Source: JAENVU01 sp038250905 (GTDB lineage: Bacteria > Actinomycetota > Acidimicrobiia > IMCC26256 > JAENVU01). Taken from it: a stretch of DNA of 64,000 nucleotides. The notes below the pieces were generated by a model, which saw only the letters and a program-made list of their open reading frames with translations, had not been told where the DNA came from and did no database searches. The stretch covers positions 1-64,000 of the forward strand of contig JBBSBV010000026.1 of NCBI GenBank assembly GCA_038250905.1, written 5' to 3'. This document shows positions 14,472-23,348 of the stretch, in pieces. Position 1 is the first letter of the stretch, and each line of letters opens with the position of its first letter. The translations under genes were made by a program, and so were the position numbers.

Positions 14472-17129
14472 ATGGGCATCCTGACGGACCGCAAGGTCAG
14501 CGCCGGCCGCGTGAAGGCCATCGTGTTCGGCCCGATTGGCGACGCGTTGCGCAACCACCTCGTGACCCTCGCCTACGTGGACATGGGCAAGGAGATGTCC
14601 GAGCTGCTCGGCCCCGACGACGCCAACTGGACGTGTCTCGCGGTGTGGCCCTCCTTCACCGTCGGCGAAACGATCCGCGCCACCGGCGACCCGCTCGGAC
14701 TGAAGCGGATGCTGGGCCGCGCGCAGAGCGACCCGTTGGGTCTCGCTCGCGAGAAGGCCACCGGGCGCCTCCTGCGCGGCCGCACCTCGGACGGTCGGGT
14801 ATTGAACCGCAGCCTCGCGGCCGGCAACCGCGGCGTGTTCTTCGAGATCGGACTCTGCTGGGCCGACTTCCTCGCGACGTTCGCGCACAAGACCCTCACC
14901 GACGCCGAGGAGCTCTCCGAGTTCCAGAAGTTCGCCGAACGCATCGACCGGGTTCCGCTGCCGCCGGGCAAGCTGTGGCCGGACGGCAACCGTGAGCAGC
15001 TCAAGAAGGGCTTCGCGGCGTACCTCGAGGCGATGAGCTGTACCGATCCGAAACGCAAGGCCGAGCTGATCCTGCTCGGCAACATCTGCATGGGCGACCA
15101 CGAACAGCGCCGGCTCCAGGGGTGGCTCGACCTCTCACTCCTCGAACCCATACGTATCGTGGCCAAGCCGATCCGCAACCTCGGTGCGGGTCGATTCGTG
15201 GGCCGCGTCGAGACTGCCTGGTCGCTTGTGATGACGCGCAAGGTGTTCGTCGTGAAGATGGACAAGGAGACCATCCGTGTCGGTCGTCCCGTGGCACTGA
15301 CCGCCGGTCAGTACCCCGCACCGCTCGACACGCTCGACGCGCCCGAGGCGGTCGCGGAATACCTGCGTGTCGTGAATGCCGGAGGTGGCGCCGCGACCGG
15401 AGCGCACCACTGGAACGACTTCCCCGACCGGATGAGCTTCATCGCGTCGCTGTTCCGTGCCAAGCAGCGGTCGGGCCTCGTCGGCATCAGCCCGTACACC
15501 CCCGAACAGGAAGCGCAGATCTGGGCCGAGGCCGCGGCGGTCGAAGCCAAGGACGCGGCGTTCTTCGAAGAGTTCGAAGGCGCACTCTTGTTCCCCAAGG
15601 CCGAGACATCGCCCTGGTCGATCGAGGTCATGCAGGACCTCGTCGTGCGACTCGACGCCGGGCGGCGACGGTGCGACCCACCGATCGACGATGCGATCGA
15701 ACAGTTCTACCGAGGCACGGGAATCCCTCGTACCGATCGGCACTTCACCGACGTGTTGATGGCGATCGCGGATCCGAGTAGCCAACCGGACAACCCCGTG
15801 ACCGCGTTCCTCCACGAGGCACCGGTGCTGCCGAAGTGGGCCGACCTCGAACGGATCAAGCGCGCGCAGGCCTTCTTCCAGACGTTCCGGCCGTCGATCC
15901 ACGCATCGCTCTTCTTCGGATCGATGTTCCTCGGCTACGCGGCGGGCAACGGAGTGCAGGTGCTCGCGTTGGTGAGCGATCTCACGAACTCACCGGAGCG
16001 ACGCATCTGGGAATCGACCCGGTTCGTCGAGGACATCTGCACCACGCCGTTCTGGGAGCAAGACAGCGCCGGGTGGAAGTCGTTGCGGGGCGTGCGGGTG
16101 TACCACGGCTCGATGCGGGCGATGATCGAGTCCGGCAGCCAGCACATCAAGCCGATCGCCGAGTACCCCACCGATCGCGTGTGGGATGCCGCCTGGGGCC
16201 GGCCGATCAATCAGGAAGACATGTTCGGCTACTGCCTCACGATGGCGGTGCCCACGATCGAGAACCTCGATCGAATGGGTGCGGCGATCGATCCCGAGCA
16301 AGCCCTCGACTGGTTGCATCTCTGGAACGTGATCGGCGTCCTGATGGGCGTCGAGGAGTCCTGGGTCATCAGCCCGCTCGACCCGACCCGGGACTTGTCG
16401 CTCGAAGAGGCTCGGTGCGCGCTCGACATCATCCTGACCCGCAACGTGAAACCCACCCCGCAGGGGCGCCAACTCACGCAGACGCTGCTCGAGCAGATCG
16501 GCTGGTTTCCCGGCCCGCTCCAGCGGGTCGCGCGCACGTTCATCCGTTCGTCCATCGGCGATCGCAACGCCGACATGCTCGGCGTCCCCCAGCGCGGACT
16601 GCTCGAGCCCGCGTTGTCGGGCATGCAGAACGTGTTCCGCACATTGCGTCAGAACGGCGCCTACTCGGCCGGGTCCCGGAAACTCACCGAGTGGCTCGGC
16701 AGCGAGTTCCTCGACTGGTGGCATCAGCAGTACAAGGACACGCCACCGTACCGGCAGGGCGGTACCGCGGCCATCGCGGCGCGCGCCCCCGATCCGAGCA
16801 CGCGCGCACCGCGCCAGATCTCGATCACGATCGACTCGACCGGCGAGCTCCCGCCCGAGGTCACCGCCGCCATCTCGGCCGTCAAGGACGTCGACGTGGT
16901 CCAACAGCCGCAGACCAACTTCTACGAGAGCCTCGACATGCAGACACTGCTGAAGGGCACCGTGCTCCCAGGCCCTGCGGTGGGTGCCCTGGTCAGCGCC
17001 GTCGTCGCGTCCACCAAGGGGGTCGCCTCGGTGCGCCAGGTGACGCTCACGATCGACGGGCGCGACGTCGCGCTCACGACGCTGTCCGACGAAGAAGTGA
17101 ACCTACTGCTCCCCGAACTGACCGCGTAG
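14472..17129 (+). CDS. Multidomain protein with MpaB/Lcp-type oxygenase domain
   Basis: 885 aa. Residues 1 to about 310 are an unrecognised helical region with an HEQRRLQ motif near 210. Residues about 385-760 match the MpaB / latex-clearing (Lcp) / DUF2236 heme oxygenase family: RRIWESTRFVEDI, VRVYHGSMRAMI (about 542, the His expected to bind heme), PINQEDMFG (about 577) and LHLWNVIGVLMGV (about 614). The last 105 residues (from about 780) form a separate small module: strand, helix, a hydrophobic Gly/Ala/Val segment, then VTLTIDGRDVALTTLSDEEV. It looks like the EACC1-type modules of actinobacterial conflict systems, but this is judged by eye. GTGAGGT is a ribosome site seven bases after the protease stop. 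Family oxygenases cleave or oxidise polyprenoids and lipids; here a membrane-lipid effector is a guess. Confidence 0.75.
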   Translation: MGILTDRKVSAGRVKAIVFGPIGDALRNHLVTLAYVDMGKEMSELLGPDDANWTCLAVWPSFTVGETIRATGDPLGLKRMLGRAQSDPLGLAREKATGRLLRGRTSDGRVLNRSLAAGNRGVFFEIGLCWADFLATFAHKTLTDAEELSEFQKFAERIDRVPLPPGKLWPDGNREQLKKGFAAYLEAMSCTDPKRKAELILLGNICMGDHEQRRLQGWLDLSLLEPIRIVAKPIRNLGAGRFVGRVETAWSLVMTRKVFVVKMDKETIRVGRPVALTAGQYPAPLDTLDAPEAVAEYLRVVNAGGGAATGAHHWNDFPDRMSFIASLFRAKQRSGLVGISPYTPEQEAQIWAEAAAVEAKDAAFFEEFEGALLFPKAETSPWSIEVMQDLVVRLDAGRRRCDPPIDDAIEQFYRGTGIPRTDRHFTDVLMAIADPSSQPDNPVTAFLHEAPVLPKWADLERIKRAQAFFQTFRPSIHASLFFGSMFLGYAAGNGVQVLALVSDLTNSPERRIWESTRFVEDICTTPFWEQDSAGWKSLRGVRVYHGSMRAMIESGSQHIKPIAEYPTDRVWDAAWGRPINQEDMFGYCLTMAVPTIENLDRMGAAIDPEQALDWLHLWNVIGVLMGVEESWVISPLDPTRDLSLEEARCALDIILTRNVKPTPQGRQLTQTLLEQIGWFPGPLQRVARTFIRSSIGDRNADMLGVPQRGLLEPALSGMQNVFRTLRQNGAYSAGSRKLTEWLGSEFLDWWHQQYKDTPPYRQGGTAAIAARAPDPSTRAPRQISITIDSTGELPPEVTAAISAVKDVDVVQQPQTNFYESLDMQTLLKGTVLPGPAVGALVSAVVASTKGVASVRQVTLTIDGRDVALTTLSDEEVNLLLPELTA

Positions 17130-17140
17130 GTCGCACACGC

Positions 17141-19840
17141 TCACCCGGCGATCGCGATCGCCAATCGGTCGCGGGCAGTCCGCATCGCTTCCGCCTGGTC
17201 GAGACCCTCCGCCCGGTCTTCCCAACGTCGCATCTGATCCTCGCCGACACTCAGGCGGAGCTTGTCGAACGCGGCGGCGAGATCCTCGGTATCGGCGGGC
17301 AAGAGCGGCAGCGCAAACTCCGCCGCCGACGCCGCATGGTTCAGTACGACGGCGGTCTCGAAGTCGCCGGCATCGGCAAGGCACAGCGCGGCCTGGCGCA
17401 AGGCCGACCAGAGGTGCGACCGATGCCCTGCTCGCTCCCACGTATCGAGCAGCGCGAGCACCATCGTCATCGCGTCGCGCAGGGATCCGTGACGGCGGCG
17501 GACCGATGCCAGGCGCGTCGTGCACAATGCTTCGATCCAGTGATTCTCCACCGAGCGGGCTCGGGCAAGACTGTCGTCGAACAGTGCCTCCGCGTACTCG
17601 ACGTCAACGAGTTCGGTGGCAACCGCCCGGCCGAACAGTGCCCACGCGATCGTGGACGGATTCTCCGATTCGCGCGCACTGGCAACCGCCCGGTTCGCGA
17701 GATCGAGCGCCGCCGCGCCGCGCCCGGCGAAGCTGCGACCCAGCGACCGTACGACGTCGACGTTCGTCTGCCAATACGGGTTGGCCGAGTCGCTCGACAG
17801 CTCGATGACCTCCGCCATCACGGAGCGCACGTCTGACACGGCTCCGCCGTACTCCGCCGAGTTCAGGAGTGCGAGACGAGCGGGGAGGGACCGCGGCGCA
17901 CCCAGTACCCGTTCCAGGCGCAGCGACTCCGATGCGAACTGCTCCGCCTTCAGCGGGCTCTCGCGAATCCAGCCCCCCAACGCCACGATCCCGAGCACCA
18001 TTGCCCGGTCGGGGTTGTCCGGCGCCGCGGCGACACACGCCGCCTCGCCCCAGTCGAAGATCTCCGACCGCATCCGCATGAACGCGTAGTCCCAGAGCGA
18101 GGCAACAATCCGCAACGCGGCATCGGCATCGCCGGCGTTGATCGCTCGCGCGTGGGCCGTCCGAAGATTGTCGAAGTCGAGCTCGATCTGCACGACGCAT
18201 CGTGCCTCGTCCGGGCCGCGGAGCGAGGTGCCCGCGGCTTCCGCCACGCCCACGTAGTGGCGCACGAACCCGGCGTGCACGGTTGCCCGGTCGGATGCGT
18301 CGAGGCGTGCATCCGCATAGGCGCGGACCGGCTCGAGCAGGCGGAAGCGCGTCCGTTCTCGCCGAGTCTCCGACGTGAGGAGCGACCGATCGACCAGGCC
18401 GCGCAGGAGTTCCAGTACCCGGGAACTGTCGAGATGCGGCGACACGACCGCCGCGAACGCGGCGCGGTCGAACGAACCGGGCAGGACTGAGCACCGGACG
18501 AAGGCCTCACGGAGCATCGGCTCGAGGCGATTGAAGGTGAGATCGAGTGCGTCTTCGACCGAGCGGTGCCGGGTGAGGCCGCGGCTCGACGTCGGCAGGT
18601 CACCGGCCCGGACGGCTTCGAGAATGTCGGCGAGTGACAGCGACGACGCATTCGACGCTGCGACTTCGATCGCCAACGGCACTCCGGCCACCGCCCGACA
18701 TACGTCGCGCGCCAGCGCTCGCGTGCGCGCATCATCGACCAGGTCGGCACCCGCGGCTCGAGCGCGCTCGATGAACAGCTCGACACTGTCGTCGGCGGCG
18801 ACCTCGGCGCGCAACGGCTGCAACATCGTCACGTGCTCGCCGGGCACGCCCAGAGGCTCGCGACTGGTTGCCAACAGGTGGCAGCGCGGCGCGTCCAGGG
18901 ATACCGCGAGTGCGAGTTCGGCCACCGATTCCGTCGCTTCCTCGCAGTTGTCGAGGATGAGCAACAGCTCCCTGTCGCGCAGCCATTCGACCACGCTCTC
19001 CTCGGCGCTGCGCAGGGTCCTCCGTTCGACGCCGAGCGCCTTCCCGAGGGCCACACCCACCTGCGACGCCAGAACACCGGAGAACTCGCACATCACCACG
19101 CCGTCGGCGAACCGGTCTTGGACACCTGACGCCGCCTCCACCGCCAGGCGGGTCTTTCCGACCCCGGCCAGACCGACCAACGTGACCAACCGATGCGTGA
19201 GCAGTTGCTCGCGGAGACGCTCGACCTCGGCGGTCCGCCCGACGAAGCTCGTGAGCGATCGCGGGATGGTGGGAACCGCCCGGGTTGCGCCCCGCACCTC
19301 GTGGAGGTGGTCGGGAAGACCCTCGGCCAGCACCGTGTAGACCCGAACCGGCTCGGCAACGTCGCGGAGGTGATGCATCCCCAGATCGAGGAACTCGACT
19401 CGCTCCGTCATGCTCCGTCCGGCCTCGGACTCCGCAATGCCGGATACGACGATCTGGCCACCGTGGGCCAACGTGTGCAGTCGAGCGGTCGCGTTGAGGG
19501 CCCAACCGAAGAACTCGCCGTCGCGTTCGATGACGTCGCCCGAGTGCACGCCCATGCGTACCAGCAAGGCACCCAGACCCGAAAAGTCGGCGGCCGCGAG
19601 CGCCCGCTGCGCAGCGAGCGCGGCGTCGACCGCCGCGCCTGCGCCGGAGAACACGGCGACGATCCCGTCGCCGGTGTGCTTCACGATGTGTCCACCGACC
19701 CCGGTGATGGCGGTGCGCAACAGGAGGTCGTGCTGTTCGAGTGCGGCCAGCATCGCGTCCGGGAACTGGTCCCACAGGCGCGTGCTCGATTCGATGTCCG
19801 TGAAGAGGAACGTCCGACGAACAGTCGCTGACGACGGCAT
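17141..19840 (-). CDS. Class III nucleotide cyclase - NB-ARC-type ATPase - helical repeat regulator
   Basis: 899 aa. Residues 8-170 are a class III adenylyl/guanylyl cyclase domain with both metal Asp residues (D15 in FTDIESST, D58 in HTGDGI) and the Asn/Arg pair of the transition state (N116, R120 in GWALNATAR), so it is probably active. Residues about 195-480 are a STAND/NB-ARC ATPase: Walker A GLAGVGKT (223-230), Walker B LLLILDN (D297), then a CRAVAGVPLAIEVAA (GxP) motif. The rest is helical TPR-like. Such fusions are common in actinobacteria and relatives as signalling proteins; the ligand is unknown. Its 3' end is 11 bases from the oxygenase gene, tail to tail, and a TACTGT box lies eight bases before its ATG. 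Confidence 0.85.
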   Translation of the reverse strand: MPSSATVRRTFLFTDIESSTRLWDQFPDAMLAALEQHDLLLRTAITGVGGHIVKHTGDGIVAVFSGAGAAVDAALAAQRALAAADFSGLGALLVRMGVHSGDVIERDGEFFGWALNATARLHTLAHGGQIVVSGIAESEAGRSMTERVEFLDLGMHHLRDVAEPVRVYTVLAEGLPDHLHEVRGATRAVPTIPRSLTSFVGRTAEVERLREQLLTHRLVTLVGLAGVGKTRLAVEAASGVQDRFADGVVMCEFSGVLASQVGVALGKALGVERRTLRSAEESVVEWLRDRELLLILDNCEEATESVAELALAVSLDAPRCHLLATSREPLGVPGEHVTMLQPLRAEVAADDSVELFIERARAAGADLVDDARTRALARDVCRAVAGVPLAIEVAASNASSLSLADILEAVRAGDLPTSSRGLTRHRSVEDALDLTFNRLEPMLREAFVRCSVLPGSFDRAAFAAVVSPHLDSSRVLELLRGLVDRSLLTSETRRERTRFRLLEPVRAYADARLDASDRATVHAGFVRHYVGVAEAAGTSLRGPDEARCVVQIELDFDNLRTAHARAINAGDADAALRIVASLWDYAFMRMRSEIFDWGEAACVAAAPDNPDRAMVLGIVALGGWIRESPLKAEQFASESLRLERVLGAPRSLPARLALLNSAEYGGAVSDVRSVMAEVIELSSDSANPYWQTNVDVVRSLGRSFAGRGAAALDLANRAVASARESENPSTIAWALFGRAVATELVDVEYAEALFDDSLARARSVENHWIEALCTTRLASVRRRHGSLRDAMTMVLALLDTWERAGHRSHLWSALRQAALCLADAGDFETAVVLNHAASAAEFALPLLPADTEDLAAAFDKLRLSVGEDQMRRWEDRAEGLDQAEAMRTARDRLAIAIAG

Positions 19841-19848
19841 CGCCGGGG

Positions 19849-19854
19849 ACAGTA
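19849..19854 (-). promoter_or_regulatory. Leaderless -10 box TACTGT for the cyclase-ATPase gene
   Basis: TACTGT on the minus strand ends eight bases before the ATG at 19840. Confidence 0.45.
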
Positions 19855-19897
19855 GCGCCCGCCCCTGGTACCGGCCTAATACGGCATTCGAACGAGC

Positions 19898-20791
19898 TCA
19901 GGCGAGCAGGGCGGCCAGCGCGACGTCGAGGGTCGGGTGGACGAACGTGTACCCGGACGCGTCGAGTGCCGCGGGCATCACCCGGGCACCCTCCACCAGG
20001 AGGTGCTGCACCAGCTCGGCGCCATAGACGAGTTTCAGCGGGAGCAGCGGGGTCGGCAACTTGGTCGGCCGGTGGAGAACCTGTCCGAGTGCGTGCGTGA
20101 ACTCGAGGTTCGTGACCGGTGCGGGCGCAGTCGCGTTCACCGGTCCCGAGAGGTCGGCGGTGTCGATGGCATGGAGGATCGCGCCGACCTCGTCGGCCAG
20201 GGAGATCCAGCTCATGTATTGACGGCCGCTGGCGATCCGGCCACCGAGACCGAGCTTGAACGGCGTGAGCATGCGGTCCAGGGCACCGCCGTCGGCGCTG
20301 AGCACGATCCCGGTCCGCAGATGCACCGTGCGGATGCCTGCCTCCGAGGCGGCGGCGGTCGCCGCCTCCCACGCGAGGCACACGTTGACGAGGAAGTCGT
20401 CGGTCGGCCCCGGGCCACTCGCTTCGGTGAGCCGCTCGTCACCCCGGTCGCCGTACCAGCCGACGGCACTTCCCGACACCAACACCGACGGCCGGCGTTC
20501 CAGTCCGGCGAGAGTCCCGGCGAGGAGTTCGGTTCCCCGCACGCGACTGTCACGGATCTTGCGCTTCTGTTCGTCGGTCCACTTCTTCTCGCCGATGCCC
20601 TCCCCGGCGAGATGCACCACGGCGTCGAAGCCTTCGAACCCCGCGGAGTCGATGGTCCCGGCCGCCGGATCCCACCGCAGCCCGAGTCCGTTTCCCCGTA
20701 CGACGGGCACGACCCGGTCGCCGCGCTCGTGGAGCGCATTGGCGAGGGCGGTGCCGATCAACCCACTCGATCCGGTGATTGCTACGTCCAT
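19898..20791 (-). CDS. TIGR01777 family epimerase/NAD(P)-dependent sugar epimerase-like protein
   Basis: A 297-aa SDR-type protein: Rossmann start MDVAITGSSGLIG, then VVHLAGEGIGEKKWTDEQKRKIRDSRV, a signature of the TIGR01777 family (YfcH type), and LVSGSAVGWYGDRGDE. A short C-terminal DUF1731 region closes it (VNATAPAPVTNLEFTHALGQVLHRP...). Substrate is unknown. ATG at 20791 follows a strong GGGAGGGG site, so the longer upstream frame is not used. It is transcribed away from tRNA-Lys and lies 57 bases beyond the cyclase gene's start, on the same strand. Confidence 0.85.
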   Translation of the reverse strand: MDVAITGSSGLIGTALANALHERGDRVVPVVRGNGLGLRWDPAAGTIDSAGFEGFDAVVHLAGEGIGEKKWTDEQKRKIRDSRVRGTELLAGTLAGLERRPSVLVSGSAVGWYGDRGDERLTEASGPGPTDDFLVNVCLAWEAATAAASEAGIRTVHLRTGIVLSADGGALDRMLTPFKLGLGGRIASGRQYMSWISLADEVGAILHAIDTADLSGPVNATAPAPVTNLEFTHALGQVLHRPTKLPTPLLPLKLVYGAELVQHLLVEGARVMPAALDASGYTFVHPTLDVALAALLA

Positions 20792-20871
20792 GACCCCTCC
20801 CTCGGTGGCAGCACGGTATGACCGGGACAACGGTTGGTAGGCATCGAGGTGGACTCCGCTAGATTCATCCC

Positions 20872-20948
20872 GCGCCGCTAGCTCAACTGGTTAGAGCAAC
20901 AGACTCTTAATCTGTAGGTTCTGGGTTCGAGTCCCAGGCGGCGTACCA
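20872..20948 (+). tRNA. tRNA-Lys (anticodon CTT)
   Basis: Acceptor GCGCCGC pairs with GCGGCGT (first pair G-U). The anticodon stem ACAGA/TCTGT encloses CTCTTAA, giving CTT. T loop TTCGAGT; CCA encoded at 20946-20948. It marks the right border of the accessory block that begins after tRNA-His. Confidence 0.93.
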
Positions 20949-21022
20949 CGCAACTCCCCGAACCCCACGCGATCGAGCCAACGCTCTCGCGGCGATGGTG
21001 CTTCCTGTTTGTCTGATTCGAG

Positions 21023-21028
21023 TAGAAT
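21023..21028 (+). promoter_or_regulatory. -10 box TAGAAT inside an inverted repeat
   Basis: TAGAAT lies 65 bases before the ATG at 21094 and within GATTC (21015-21019)...GAATC (21025-21029). A weak -35 (CTTCCT) is 16 bases upstream. The inverted repeat could be an operator covering the -10 box. Confidence 0.35.
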
Positions 21029-21093
21029 CAACCGCTTCGGGCGCCGAAATTCGCGCGGCAATCGGGACACGGGTCGGGAACGGGAGCACCACC

Positions 21094-22413
21094 ATGCACG
21101 GCAATCGTCGCGCTCGGACGACCATCGCGGCCGTTGCCGTGGCCGGCACGGCCGGCGCCCTGCTCATCGGCGCCGGAACCGCGGGCGCAGCCACGGCGCT
21201 CTACGTCGACCGGGCCAACCCTGCGTGTTCGGACTCCGGTGCGGGGAGCGCGAGCCAACCGTTCTGCACGATCGTGAAGGCCGGCAAGACCGCCAAGGCG
21301 GACGCCACGGTGTCCGTCGCGAGCGGCACGTACGGCGGCGACGTCGCGGTCACCAACTCGGGCACGGCCGGCGCGCCGATCACGTTCACCGCGGCGCCCG
21401 GAGCCTCGGTGGTGATCCAGGGCGGGGCGAACGCATTCAAGGTGTCGGGCAAGAACTACGTGACCATCACCGGCTTCACCGTCACCAACACGACTGGGTA
21501 CGGCATCTACGCCACCAACGCCTCCCACCTCGAGATCGCGAACAACCGCGTCACCCTCGCGGGCAAGCCCGTATCCGGGAGCAGCAAGCCCGGCATCAAG
21601 CTCTCGGGCGTGACCGCCTCCACGATCTCGGGCAACCAGACCGACCACAACAGCGACGCCGGCATCTACGCGTCGGGCAACTCCAACGGCAACGTGTTCA
21701 GCCACAACACGTCGTTCGCGAACGCGTGTGGATACGTCCGGGCCGCCGCCGGGATCGACCTGCGTGGCAGCACCGGCAACGTCCTCGACGGCAACGTGGT
21801 CCACGACAACGAGGACTCGGGCCTCAACATCTGGTCGACCGCCACCGGCACGCTGGCCACGAACAACGTCACCTACGACAACGGCGATCACGGGATCGAC
21901 GTCCACAACTCGACCGGCGCCCGGATCATCGCGAACACGGTCGTGGGTAACTACGACTCCGGCATCGAGTTCACCGGCTCACCGTCGGGGACCACGGCCA
22001 ACAACGTGAGTGCCGACAACGGCGTCGCGAGCGTGCGGACCCGAGGCCAGATCCGGGTGGACTCCGCCTCGCTGTCCGGCATCTCGGTGAGCTTCGACCT
22101 GGTCCACATGAGCGCGCCGGGCACGATGATCGACTGGGCCGGCAAGATCTACAGCTCCTTGGGCGCGTTCCGCGCCGCGACCGGCCAGGAGAGCAACGGG
22201 ATCGAGGCCGATCCCGGATTCCGGGACCGCGCCGCGGCCGACTTCCACCTGACCGCGGGTTCGGCGGCGATCGACGCAGCCAACTCGGGTGTCGCCGGCG
22301 CGCCGAGCTCCGATTTCGACGGCGCCGCCCGGGTCGACGACCCGAATGTCGCCAACACGGGGAGCGGACCCCGCCCGTACGACGATCGCGGTGCGTTCGA
22401 GTTCCTCGGCTGA
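21094..22413 (+). CDS. Secreted right-handed parallel beta-helix protein
   Basis: 439 aa. A signal peptide (residues 1-32, MHGNRRARTTIAAVAVAG then GAGTAGA-ATA) is followed by a parallel beta-helix. About 20-residue rungs carry N/G ladders: ISGNQTDHNSDAGIYASG, VLDGNVVHDNEDSGLNIW and IIANTVVGNYDSGIEF. The first part has a DUF1565-like opening (LYVDRANPACSDSGAGSASQPFCTIVKA), typical of pectate lyase/NosD-type proteins. The C-terminus ends GAFEFLG, a choice-of-anchor-like end often seen in these proteins. ATG 21094 has a weak CGGGAG site. Polysaccharide binding or cleavage is the usual family role; no catalytic residues can be fixed. Confidence 0.8.
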   Translation: MHGNRRARTTIAAVAVAGTAGALLIGAGTAGAATALYVDRANPACSDSGAGSASQPFCTIVKAGKTAKADATVSVASGTYGGDVAVTNSGTAGAPITFTAAPGASVVIQGGANAFKVSGKNYVTITGFTVTNTTGYGIYATNASHLEIANNRVTLAGKPVSGSSKPGIKLSGVTASTISGNQTDHNSDAGIYASGNSNGNVFSHNTSFANACGYVRAAAGIDLRGSTGNVLDGNVVHDNEDSGLNIWSTATGTLATNNVTYDNGDHGIDVHNSTGARIIANTVVGNYDSGIEFTGSPSGTTANNVSADNGVASVRTRGQIRVDSASLSGISVSFDLVHMSAPGTMIDWAGKIYSSLGAFRAATGQESNGIEADPGFRDRAAADFHLTAGSAAIDAANSGVAGAPSSDFDGAARVDDPNVANTGSGPRPYDDRGAFEFLG

Positions 22414-22446
22414 CCGTCGCCACTTCCCCGTGGTCTCCGCGTGGGC

Positions 22447-22452
22447 CATGCT
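22447..22452 (+). promoter_or_regulatory. Leaderless -10-like box CATGCT
   Basis: CATGCT ends six bases before the ATG at 22459, the same spacing as other leaderless genes here. The match to TANNNT is imperfect. Confidence 0.25.
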
Positions 22453-22458
22453 CGCGTC

Positions 22459-23346
22459 ATGCGACTCGGCGTGTGCATCGTTCCCACCGATCCGTGGCCG
22501 ACCGCCGTGGCGCAGGCGCGTCACGTCGAGGCGTTGGGCTTCGAGCATCTCTGGACGTACGACCACCTCTCGTGGCAGCACTACCGCGACGAACCGTGGT
22601 TCGCGGCGCTCCCCTGGCTCACCGGGTTGGCGGGGGTCACGAACCGGATCCGACTCGGCACGCTCGTCTGCTCTCCCAACTTCCGCGAACCGCTCACCCT
22701 CGCCAAGGACGCAATCGCGCTCGACCACGTGTCGGGTGGCCGGTTCGTCCTCGGCGTCGGGGCAGGCGGCGTGGGCTCGGACGCCACCGTCTATGGAACC
22801 GAAGTCCTCCCACCGGCCGCGCGGGCCGCTCGATTCGCCGAGATGGTCGAAGCCCTCGACGGCCTCCTGGGCCACGCCGAGTACTCGTTCGCCGGTGACT
22901 ACTTCCGGATCGCGGACGCCCGGACTCGACCGGGTTCCCTCCAGCAACCACGGCTGCCGCTCGCGGTCGCCGCGTCCGGACCCAAGGCGCTGGCGCTCGC
23001 GGCTCGTTTCGGTGACGCCTGGATCACGATCGGCGACCCCTGGCACGACGGCAGCCGCGCCGGCACCGAGCGCGCGGTCCGTGACCAGCTCAGCCGACTC
23101 GAGGACGCGTGTGTGGCGATCGGGCGTGACCCCGGGGAGATCGATCGCGTGATGCTCGCCGGTGCCGACGACGACCGTCCGCTCGCGAGCCTCGACCGGT
23201 TCGACGAGTTCGCCGGCCGGTACCGCGAACTCGGCATCACCGATCTCGTGGTCCATCACCCCCGCGCCGAGGACGAACACTGGAACGACCCCCCGGAGAT
23301 GCTCGACGCGGTCGCCACCCGCATCCCGGCTCTGCGCGGCGACTGA
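22459..23346 (+). CDS. LLM class flavin/F420-dependent oxidoreductase
   Basis: A 295-aa single-domain luciferase-like TIM barrel: MRLGVCIVP, GFEHLWTYDHL, RIRLGTLVCSPNFREPLTLAKDAIALDHVSGGRFVLGVGAG and PLAVAASGPKALALAARFGDAW. These segments match the F420-dependent branch common in actinobacteria, with the hydride acceptor unknown. It starts at ATG 22459. Its stop is two bases from the end of the convergent alcohol dehydrogenase gene. Confidence 0.88.
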   Translation: MRLGVCIVPTDPWPTAVAQARHVEALGFEHLWTYDHLSWQHYRDEPWFAALPWLTGLAGVTNRIRLGTLVCSPNFREPLTLAKDAIALDHVSGGRFVLGVGAGGVGSDATVYGTEVLPPAARAARFAEMVEALDGLLGHAEYSFAGDYFRIADARTRPGSLQQPRLPLAVAASGPKALALAARFGDAWITIGDPWHDGSRAGTERAVRDQLSRLEDACVAIGRDPGEIDRVMLAGADDDRPLASLDRFDEFAGRYRELGITDLVVHHPRAEDEHWNDPPEMLDAVATRIPALRGD

Positions 23347-23348
23347 CC

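Noticed and set aside
9687..20948. Attachment-site repeats at the borders of the tRNA-bracketed block
   Set aside because: No copy of the tRNA-His or tRNA-Lys 3' end was found at the opposite border, and no integrase gene is present.
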